Shown here in pieces: positions 49,501-61,500 of a stretch of 64,000 nucleotides of DNA. How positions within the stretch are numbered: position 1 is the stretch's first letter; each line of letters begins with the position of its first letter. The stretch spans positions 289,001 through 353,000 of the forward strand of contig JAWDGP010001472.1 of NCBI GenBank assembly GCA_033675545.1, given 5' to 3'. The DNA is from Elysia crispata (Eukaryota; Mollusca; Gastropoda; Plakobranchidae). Both the position numbers and the translations under genes were made by a program. The notes under the pieces were generated by a model. The model saw only the letters and a program-made list of their open reading frames with translations. It was not told the DNA's origin and ran no database searches.

Positions 49501-52500
49501 TAATCTAGACAAGGGCTGTTTGTCAAGGCAGAGCTAGACCTAATCCGCCTAGATGACTAGACCAAAGAATTGAACATGGGGCTCACTATTGTCAGTCCAA
49601 CATTCTACATTGTGAGCTATCTGGCATCCTAACCGTCAATAAAGTGATCTGAACCACCAGTTTTTTTTCACACCCATGCACTGATTGATTAAGAAAGGGG
49701 TGGGCCCAGATAGATTTACCTGTCATCATTACCAATGTCTTGTATACTTGGAACAAGCAAATCTTGGTTAAATCGACCCCTTTGAAGTCTTAGCAACAGG
49801 TAGACCTAGCACTGGTTCAAGATGCATTGGACCAGGCTACAGTAAGGTGGGGCGGGAGGGAGGGTGTGTCTCTAGCTGGCGACGAGGTGTAAAAGACTAG
49901 GCTGCCTGTTCACAAATTGTTCCTACACAGTGAAAGGGAGAGTTAAGGCGTGCTTATTTGGTAGTGCACTTGATCGACATTTAAAGTCTGCAAATATAAA
50001 AGTCACAAATTTCTCAAGAAGCAAACATTTTCTTTCTCTAATTCAGGACTGATTATTCCATGAAAATGTGTCATAACTTCGAAATAGTTCAACGAAAACA
50101 TAGAGAAAGGAATAAAGAGAGAATCAGAAGGGGCAAACAGAAGAGTTTGGCGAATTTGTGATTTCAGGGGTTCTTTGTTCGATCTTATCGTGTTCTACTG
50201 TAATGAACTTTTCCAAATCAATTAAATTGTATGAATGAACACTGTATAAGTTTCTAACATATTGTCTGATATATGAGTTATTTTTAAAGCAGATTGTGTC
50301 TGCTACCGTCTTATTGACATCATGTGTGCTCCAGTCTTACATTTGATCACCGATTAATTGTTTCTTTGTTTCTTTTGAGACATCTAAATGAGATAGAGAA
50401 AAAGAAAGGACTAAAGAGAGAATCAGAATGGGCAAACAGATGAGTTTGGCGAATTTGTGATTTCAGGGGTTCTTTGTTCAATCTTATCATGTTCTACTGT
50501 AATGAACTTTTTTAAATCAATTACATTGCATGAATAAACACTGTATAAGTTTCTAGCATATTGTCAAATGTATGATTTTTTTTTTTAAAGCAAATTGTGT
50601 CTGCTACCATCTTATTGACATCATTTGTGCTCTAGTCTTACATTTGAGATCACCGATTAATTGTTTCTTTGTTTCTTTCGAGACATCTAAGTAAAGTTTA
50701 TAGGTAAGTATTTTGCTTGCACCCCCAGGGACAGAGAAGAACGCTTTCAGAAGGTTGCAGCTTTGAGGCAAGAGCAAGAGGAAAAGAAAAAACAGCAAGA
50801 AGAGCAGTACAAGAGAAAGCTTGGAACTACTGCAGCAAATAAAGCCAAATTGCAAGAAGATCGAGAAAGAGAGGAGGCAGAAAAAAGAAAGCAGAGGTGA
50901 CCTTTTCTGCAAGTGATAGAATTGAAAATTGAAAATAAAATGAATTATTTTTTCACTATTAAAGAGTCAAACTTACTTCAAAACTCTTGACATAATTTTA
51001 ATTTTCTAGGGTAATTTAATATGCAGCGTTTTCCTTCCCATTTTTCTGTTTCCAGGCAAAGAAAACAAATGGAGGCAGATTTTCGAAGGAAGCAGGAGGA
51101 AGAGGAGAGACACAAGAAAATATTGGAGCAGGTAAGTTTCTGTTTCTGAAAAGAATCTGATCATAAGGGAGGCAGTTTGGCCAACATTTGGAGTTACATT
51201 GAATGATTTAAGATAGTTGTGGGCATTTATGAAGTAAAATCCTAAGTCTATCTTAATTTTATCCAAAGTACACTATTGGCTTTGTTTGTACAGAGTAAGT
51301 TTTGCTTATGCTTAATATTTTTTGTCATCACACTTATCCACTCAGGAGGAAGAAGCTCGCCAGCAGGAAGCGCTGTTCCTCAAGAAACGCAAGCATGAAG
51401 AACTGCTTAGGAAACAGAGGTTGGCAGAAGAGAAGGCCAAGAGTGAGGAGCGTTTGGCTGAGAAGGAGCAGAAATTCCTAGAAGAGAAAACAAAGATCCT
51501 TCAGCTCCAGAGGGAGAGGGAGCTCATAGCAGAGAAGGCCAGGATAGAGAGGTGAGCTATTACAGACATTTCTTGTTCAGATACATTTATTTATACAAGG
51601 ATTGGTCCTGATGCCAGGACAGAAAGGTGAGCTGCCACACATTGCTTGTTCAGCCAGATTTGTACAAAGTGTATAACTGATGTCATATGAAAACTTAGTT
51701 CTTCAAATGGCCTTGTCATATGTTGGGATAGGGATAGAATGGTTGATCCAAAAGATACCTAATCATTCAAGATGAATGGGTTGTCTTTAGTGCTAAATAG
51801 CTGCAGTTACTTTTCCGAAACAACACGAAGTGGTAAATATCCATATTATTTTTGAAGCAACCTATGCTGCAAACCGTCATCTTCCGTGGTGCTGATATAT
51901 TTATTTGTCACTGGGAGAAAATCTTTTTGTAAAATTTCATGAGAATCCTGGGGAAGGTAATAGATATACCACAGAGAGATTCTAGGAGAGCTGTGAGCTT
52001 CCCTCTCCAATAATTTTCTGATAGGATGGTGTCTATTTATTTATGATGGCAAATGTTAATTTGTTTTTCCTTTCTTTCTTACTTTTTTTTTTTTTTTCTA
52101 CATTTGGACATTTTGTTAAGAAAATTAAAAACTTATGTGAGATTTGGCACTGAAAGAGAACAAAGTTAGGAGGGAAACCGTGCTTCTTATTTTGAAATGA
52201 TGACATCTTTTTTAAAAACTCAAAATAAATCTCCCAATTCAAAAGACAGTATTCTTATGTGAAAAGTTTGAAAGTAGATAAATTCGGATTAACCAAATCT
52301 ATTTGTCAGACTTAAATCCAACTAATAGTTTATAATATTAAGAAGAAAAAACCTCAAAGTGGCAATTATTTAATAAAATTAATCAATAAATCAGATAAAA
52401 TCTTTAACACTCAACTATATTTGGCTTTCATTGCATACACAAGTACTCCAGTAAGTTTGCATGTCTCTTCTATATATATCAATGTTGTTCAGCTGGCAAG

Positions 52501-55500
52501 CAGTTCTTCATCCAGCCAAAGAGTTTTATAAAACTGATTTACTGCCTCTTTGACTGATAATTATGACCTTTCAGAGGATTTGTGTATAATGTTTGAACAA
52601 GGAGCAGTCAGATTATGAACAATTTCATTGTGGCTGCTTTATCTTCTTATTTGGAGATTTGTGAACCTCTAATTGTTTTAGTTTTAATCTTTGCTCATAC
52701 AGGGAAAATCAACTACTTCAGGAACGCTTGGAAAGAGAAAGACTAGAAAAAGAGAAAAAGGCTGAAAAAGAAAAGAAGCTTCGAGAAGAAATGGAACGGT
52801 TGAAACAAATGGTAAGAATTCTAATGCAGACATTTTAATATTGATAGCGATAGTAGTAATAGTGATAATGTATTTCTACAGGGCCTCCAGTTCATGAGAG
52901 ACACTGTGCGGTACTATAACAACATTATCATCAGGGTTAGAGAAATATACATTTACACATTGTTAAACTATTCAATAGCATGAGAGGATAAGTGTGCGTG
53001 CTTGGAGCAAAGAAAACCATAGCTGTAAAAGGGAAGGGATAAAAAACAATTGCAGCATCTTGAAGCCAGAAGGAATCAAAAGCATGAAGCAAAATGAACG
53101 ATTATCAGTGCTTCCTTTTTTCTGCATTTGTGTGGGAATGGACAGTTTTTGTCTCCTGCAGAAAAAATAGCATCTCTCAACTTCATTTGTAGACAATAAA
53201 AACGGATAATTGGATTGGATCACCTCACTGTATAGCCAATGCTGGTGACTTCATTGCAGAAACACTCTATCCTCTCATCCATTAATGCAAATTTAAGATC
53301 AAACTTACAAAAAAGGGGGCAGATTATCAATATGTATCCTTTGTAGGCTTTCTATTTAGAACAACAAAAGGGGCAGACAATCACTGTGGTTTAAGCCTTG
53401 TATTTGGATAACTTGAACAACAAACGGGGCAGACAATTAATGTGGTTTAAGCCTTCTATTTAGATAACTTGAACAACAAACGGGGCAGCCTATCACTATG
53501 TATCCCTGTGTAGGCGTTCTGTTTAGATATATACATGTTCTAATTGAGAATTTCTTCTGTAATCACTAGTCATATTAGCATCGTAGCTAGATAACTTGTT
53601 TTTCGGAAAGTGAAGCCTATATAGGTTATATAACATTTTCTAGTTGAGATATGTTCAAATTTGTTTAAGTTAAACTTTAGACTGTTCATGAAAAATCTTA
53701 TTAAGGGTCCAGGTATTTTCACTGCTTGTTATTCAAGTCAATTGATATTTCATACTGATAAAGTTCCATATTAGATTCTCAGTTTGGAAACTGTTTTGAT
53801 AAAAACCTAATTTTCGCGACCGAGACAAATATTATTAGCTTCCATATGTGACAGTTAAAACATCAAAAGCAATATGCTCCAGGACTTGCATATCATCGCC
53901 ATGAAAAAGCATTTGTATTCGCTTTCTATCAATTTATTGTCATGTATATTTTTTAAGTTAAGTGTTTTTTATAAGAATTTTTTGATCACTCAAGATTTAC
54001 AAAAAATTTCATACTTTGAATGGACGATCTGTAGCATGCATTGGAAACTTAGATGACATGAAAATCTGTTTTCTAGCATCCTCTTGAAATGAATTGCATG
54101 TCGCACATATCAAGTTTATAGCTGATATTTTGAACATGAATTCTCGTTATTTGCTTTTCAGTGGTGACAATTACATGAAATTATTAGAATTATAAGATGA
54201 AGTATAATTTTTAAACCCTTTCCCATTACTTGAGAAATGTGTCTACTGTTAAAAGTTTTCTTGTTTTTTCTTTATTTGAAATTTTCACGTCCAACACATA
54301 ATGACTGGTTTCAAGACATTTTTTTTAGGAGTATAAGTGCAGTATAGTATTTGAGTGCTTTGACCTATCAGGCAGACATTTTCGTAAGGTGGAACATAAA
54401 AGAACTCAATTTAGATACAGGAATAGTTTCAAGTTTATTGTTTTGTTTTACAACCATTTCACAGAAAAGTTCAATTCAACAGTCTAAACAGACCAGTCTC
54501 TTGGCCAATCTCAAGGTCTATGTCTAGATCCACTTTCGCCTTAAAATATCTTAACACAAGGACAAATGAAGATCATGTAAATTTTAGTTTTCATTGTGCC
54601 AGATAATATTTACTTTTGAAATATTCAGAGAGTAACCAAACCGTTGTTACAACATTTGAAATTTTTTTATATTAATGCAGAAAGACTAAACCAAGACTTA
54701 AGAAAATATCAATTGAACTTTATCAATATTGTTTTTGGTATCCGTTAGAAAGAGGAGCAAGTTGTTTTGAAATTAATTTTAATGATAATCCGAATGGGTT
54801 ATTTCAGTTGTTTAATTCTATAATCTTTTGAGAATAAACATTTCCAAATAACTTCTATGAATACTTTACTTTCAGACAAGTAGCAAATAAAACATCTCAA
54901 AAAGTGCTTTTGTATCTATCGTGTTTGAGTAGCTGTGTTACCACAAATAATTTTTGTGCTGTTAAAGGCATCCTGAACCCTTTCCCCTCCCTGGAGTGTG
55001 GCTATCTGTTGTCTGCAGGAGTCCTGTAGTAATTGACCTTGAAAAATTGTGAAGAAAATGTAATATATCAGTGGAGTGTAGTATTTGGCTTTTTAAAATT
55101 TGGGATATGCACAATGTTGTTCGAAATGTTTTAGAATTTACCTTAAAAATTATTTATGCTTCATCATGAAATGAGGGACAAAGGAGCGTCCAGATGGTCT
55201 TAGTTTCATTCAAATTTTCCAAGCGTTTCAAAGGCTAGCCTCTAAAGAAGCACCAATGGTGGTGTTTGGCCAGAAGAAAAATCTTTGATTTATCATTTTC
55301 TCACAACATCAGCACTAGATAAGAGAAAGTTTAAATACATTATATGTTACAATTGAAAGTATAATATAGTATGATTGTTCTAGGAAAACTATCTGGGCAG
55401 GCCATAAGTCTTAGGAAGTTTTCATTACTTGTTTTCTCAAAGGATAAAAGGGAATGTTCAATTCATTAATTTCTTTTAGTTTGTGTAAGATTTTTGCTTT

Positions 55501-58500
55501 TAGTAAAATTCTTTGCTGCTTACATGTGTCCTTTATTCTGAAAAAAATATGATGGATACATGAGTATATAAAAATAGCACAGTAGAGATAGAAAGTTAAA
55601 ATTTTACTTGGCGAACCACATAGAAATTTAAAAAAAATCAATTTAATTACTGGCCTTTTCTGCACAGGAACAAGAGAGATTATACTTGAGGGAGCAAGAG
55701 TTACAGAAACAGAAAGAGATGGCTGCTAAGGAACGTGAGCTGAAGCAGATAATCAGTAACCATAACAAGAGTATACTCAACCAGAAACAACAACAGCACA
55801 CTCCAGCCAGTGGTCAGGCTCCACCTAACATTCTGAACACCACCCAGACCCTCAACACGAGCAAAACGGTGATAACAGCAGTAGCTAACAACAGGTTAAT
55901 ATCATACTCTTCTAGTTTTAGATTATTTGTAGATTTTCTCTAGTTTCTGGTCAGGTTCCGTCCAACATTCTGGACACCACCCAGATCCTCAACTCAAACA
56001 AGATTGGGACAACAGTAGTACCTAATAACAGATTAATATCATACTCTTTCTCAATGTTAGATTAGTTGCAGATTTTCTGTAGTTTCTGATTTCACTGGCC
56101 AACATCTTTGAGACATCTCTCACTAACGCCTTCCTTATTGATTCCTGACACATTTCACCTTTGCTATAAATATCAAGCAATCACCAGGTGGCACTATCTC
56201 CCTCTTGATAGTGATTGTGAGTGACCCAGGGCCTATTGGTGTGATGAAGTCTAAGCGTGTCTGTTATAATCAAATCACAGTCTGGGGACCTGAAGTCACT
56301 GATCAGCTGGATACTGGTTTGTTATCACAATGATTCCTAGTATGCATTATGGGTAATAATACGCATTTAAAACTTTTACTATGCAGGTACGCAAATTAAA
56401 TGAAAACGACACATTTTGGTTAAACCCTTAAAGCACCAAGGAGTTGTATAACACGCAATCTTGGCAATAAGCGTGGCGGCTGGATAAGTGTGAAAGCATC
56501 ATAGGTGGGAAGTGCTCAGGTTGTCCTACATGCAGCGCATTTTAAATGGAAAATTTAATGTTACTCATAAGAAAATTGACCTGGATTGCTCAGTCCTCGA
56601 TTGGCGTACTTCGCGCTGAAATAGGTCTAACCTTCCAGTTCTTGCTCTGTGTGTTGAATCATTTGTCATTCATCATTGTTTGAGCTTACAACAAGCGTCA
56701 AGAATTCCTTTGGGCACCTTCATTGGATTTCATAGATCTAATAAATCGACATATTAACTATTGTTTTGTGTTATCATCCATTTTCGGCTTGGAAGCGAAT
56801 TATGCATATTTTTTAAATCATTTGGAAATTTTAGATCTAGATCTCGATCTGCTACTTTTTATTAGAATAGTCAGGCAAAGCATTAGATCTAGATCTAGAA
56901 TCTAGTGTCTTGATCTTTTATCTGATCTAGATCTAGATTATATCCAGATTCTAGATCTCATATCTGGATAGGCAATTTTAATCTGTCAAAATCAAATTAT
57001 CTACATTGATCTGTATTGGCGCCTTCTTGTTAATGTGTCAGGAGGTATGGCTGAACCACTTAAGAAAAAAATTAAAGGCTGCCAGTCATTCGTTTTAGCA
57101 AAGCCACATAGACGTGGCAGTTCCTTATCAGATCATATCAGGGAATCCATCATGCATTTTGCAAAATATGTTCGACAGAGTTTTCTATCATTCATTCCGG
57201 ACGATTTGACTGTCGTAGGCATATTGAAGGTGCTAAACATAAAAAAATTGGCGGACATTAAAAATAGATCAAACCTTGCGAGCATGTTTAAATCCATGGC
57301 AAATTCTCCTAGCACAGATGGTCACTCAATGTCATGATGGCACAAGTTATTGCTGAACATAACCTGTCAATGTCTATGCTGATGCACTTCCTTCTCTGAT
57401 AAAAAAATGTGTCTGGACTCAGTCATAGGGAAAGACCTCTGCTGTGCCTGCTCAAAGACTGCTTCAATAATAAATGAAATGGCTGCGATGACACAAGAAA
57501 GCCTTATTGAAAGAATGAGAAACAATTGTTTCACTATCAGCACTTATGGTTCTTATGATGTTGGTTGTACCAAATTATTGGAATTAGTGGTGAGGACAGT
57601 TACTGATGAAGGCATTCATAACAGAAGAGTGTCCCTCATTGTGATGGCTATTTTTTTTCTTATTGACAACTTTTTTTATATAAACAATATCCCATGGGCA
57701 AACTGCATTGCCATTGGCAGTGATGATGCTAATGTAATGGCAGGTAACATACAAAAATAGTGCATATGGATTATGCTTTCAAAAAAATCTGAACATAACA
57801 TTTGCTGGATGTCCTCTTCACATCATTCACATTGCTGCTGAGAAAGGTGCTCAGACTGCCTGTGAGTGCATATTAGCCCTTGACATTCTCTATTATCTAA
57901 ATAAAAGTTCTCTCAGAGCACATAGGCTGAAACAGTTTCAGGCATTGTATGGCTGTGATCAGCTAAAGAGGCTGAAGCATGCATCAACGAGATGGCTCAG
58001 CACTGGTATCTGTTTGGAACGTTTACTTGAAAACTGTGATCTTGTTGAGGATTTTTTTAAAAGTGAGGCAACTAGAACAGACTTGAGTTTGTATGCCTTG
58101 AACAAAGTACAGAAGATTAGAGAGGCTATGGAGTCGAGATCAGGTCGGCTATATTTCATGTCCTTTCATGATATGCCATCAGACCAATGGAGACATTTTT
58201 TACTTCAAACCAGGCAGACACCCCTCTAGCATGTAGCATGATCAGTGATTGTATTGTAAGCATCTCATTCGGACAATGATGACAAAATTTGTTTCTGCAA
58301 CAGTTTTTGGAGGTAACAAAGCTATTGAAGATATTCAATACACCTTGAGCTATAACCACAAAGTCCCAAGGACTTGCCTATCGGCGAAGATTGCCAAACC
58401 TTCATTGATAGCTAGTCAAGGAATGTGTTATCTGAATCAAAATTGAAATGTTTCTATACAGATGTCAAGGAGTTCTACAAAACTGTTGTAGATTATCTGC

Positions 58501-61500
58501 TGAAAAAAAAACTGCCTTTGAATGACTCAGTACTACTACTAACAAGCTGTCAGACCCAAGGTAGCTACAAAGTGTATCTATCTGATATTAGGTTTCTGAC
58601 ATAACAGTTCCCTGTGCTGGTGCCCAGTGAAATGTCTATGGATATATTGGCAGAGGAATTCACCAATTTGTGTTGTACTGATGATATTGTCAGCACTGAC
58701 AAGTTTATGAATTTTGGCTTAAAGTTGGAAGCATTCAAGAAAATGGTTCTCCCGTCTTTGGAGGCCTCCTGACAATTCGACACAGCAGTAGCCATGGTGA
58801 ACATGTATTCTCCTATGTGAGAAACAATCAAACCGATCAAAGGTCAAATCTGGGGCACAAGTTACTGGAGAGCTTTCTAATTGTCAAACACAAAGAAAAG
58901 GCTTCTTTTAAAACTGACATGCTGGTATTTGGGCAACTGAAAATGCTTAATTGAGCATACACTGCATTGAATGGTGTTGTAAATATTGTGTTCATAACAA
59001 GTGATTTGACCTGTGGATATCTTTCTTTCATTTTGAAATGCTCATGAGTCAACTCGTCAAATTTTAGACATATTCAGCAACTTTCTTGCACAAAATTCTT
59101 CTTTCCAGGATCAGAGATTTATAAATTGTTATACAATTTATACACTCGCATCAGCTTTATAAAGGTAATTTGCTGTGATTTTTATATTACTACTCATTTT
59201 TGACGTTTTTGACTACTCGTTTTCAAAATTTTAACTAAGCTGTTATCAGGAAGCAAAGAGCAGACCACAGGACTAGACTGAGGATCTCATAGCATGCTCA
59301 GCAACAAAGATAGAATCCAGATTCAGTCAATGTGACTAGCACTGTGTTTAATCGATGCTGGTTCCAATCTTTGAACTCTGACTGAAATTTGGTTCCAAAT
59401 TGAAACATTGACGATGGAAGTTAAAGGCATTTCTTACTGCAAACACCTTTACATTATACTTAGCACTATGTGAACAAACATAGTGGTAAGATCAATCTAT
59501 TCTGTCACCATAATTTTCTATTTCTGTTTTCTCTTTTTTATAAAAAATTATCTAGTTGTGAATTTTCTCTATATTATAATGTGTGTCACCATTGTGTAGT
59601 CTTATATTCTCTTTCTGAATTTTCTCTACATTCGAATGTGTGTCACCACTGTCTAGATCTAGTCCTATATTCTCTTTTTGAATTTCTCTATATTCTGTGT
59701 ATCACCATTGTTTAGTCCTTTATTCTCTGAATTTTCTCTACATTCGAATGTGTGTCACCATTGTCTAGTCTTATATTCTCTTTCTGAATTTTCTCTCTAT
59801 TCTAATGTGTGTCATCATTTTCTAGTCCTATATTTTCTTTTGCAGCACAAGTTATGAAATCACTCCTGCCAAGATTTACACAAGCAATAGCAAAAGTGAT
59901 TATGGTCTGGACGACAAAGAATCGGATGATTCCACAGATGATGAGGATGCTCCAAAGAAGAAAATCCCTGACTGGGCCATGGGTCAGTATTGTTCCTATA
60001 AAAAACATCTCAAGATTTTGGCAGAAGATGGATCAATTCTGGAGGATGTAGCAGTAAAGGCTGCCAGTTGAAACAGAATAACTAATTCTATAATTAAGGG
60101 ATCAGTTTCCACTGTCTATAGGTGCTAGAGAATATCGTAGCGCTGTTTGTTTTTTCTAGCCTCCTTTGGAGGCTTAGCTAGCATTATTTCTCCATCTTTG
60201 GCTTACACAGCTAGCAATATGATTTTCTTTAGCAATTATTTAACTAGTGATGAGTTCAATTTTAACAAATTTTTTAAAATTTTGTAAAGTGTCAATGCCA
60301 AGGAGCTTGTGTCATGGTTGATTTATTTCTGATTCTGCACCCTCTTTATGCAATCAGCCATTTAGTTTCACTGTATGTTAAGAGCCCAATAGGCAACGAC
60401 TAAGTGCAATGTCAAAGAGACTATGAGTTAGTGCAGGGGCTATCGGCACGGATTGGTATGCTGCCCGTGGCACGCACAGACACTCACGGCACATCCAGTA
60501 GATTCACAGTACGCAGCACTGTGCCTTCCCGTGCCGTGCCATGGGATCGGTGCTATCTTATCAGCGGCAAATTATACCGTCGACTTCAAACTGATTCTGT
60601 CTGTAAAAATAACATTGTACACGGCGTGCAGACAAGCAGGCGACAATTTTTGCTTGTTATAGACCTTCTTGCCAGGCATCACTCAGCAGTCAGCATGAAT
60701 CTGTAGCGGCGAGTGTCAGCCCTGCGCAAGGAAAATTTAGGGGAGGGAGAAGGTGGAGAGGAAGAGGAAGGAGTAGGATGCAGTAATGAAATGATAGTGA
60801 AAAACAGTAACAGGTGAAAATAGACAGTCCTCACAGAATTAGACCGCAATCAATGCGGGGTTTGTTTTATGCACAGGATTACTGGTCTGCTCATTCTTCT
60901 CTGTTCTGGCAGATTAGATTCATCCTCTCTTTTTTGCTTTGTATTTACTTATTACATTGCTGTCCCTAAGGCTTATTGCAATCTAAAATAACGAGCTGAT
61001 ACACTGTACCATTTCAATGAAATCACTGTCTGTTAATTAAATAATCATTTTTTCTTCTCTTTGCATTTACGTTAAATGAGCAAAATCTAGTTGCTGCTGC
61101 TCTTTAATTGTTCTTTGAATTTCTATACTTAATAAATTTCAGTTGCAACAGCACACTCAGGTTATAATTTTTATTATTGAAATAAAAAAAAAAATAACAG
61201 ATTAATGTTATTACAGTTGAGTCCAAATAATTTGAATCTGGATAGTTCGAATTTTTGGATATTTCGAAGTCGTTTAATTTTACCGAATATTTCTCTATTT
61301 AAGCTTTATTAAAAAAATATCGGTTAGTCCGAATTTTGAAATAAGGATCCATTTAATTCGAAGCGATTTTGTTGTGATTTTTATATTCTGGCACAGTGAA
61401 AGCACCTTTCCAGGCTTGAAAAACAAAGTACATGTAGTGCTATGCTCCATGCGTCAAGCGATTCTTGTGTGTGTGCCCACCTACGTTTCAGGCAAGAGTC

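Noticed and set aside
49560-49630. Genuine tRNA gene
   Set aside because: A and B box-like motifs are present, but the acceptor stem does not pair and no anticodon loop could be placed; SINE head preferred.
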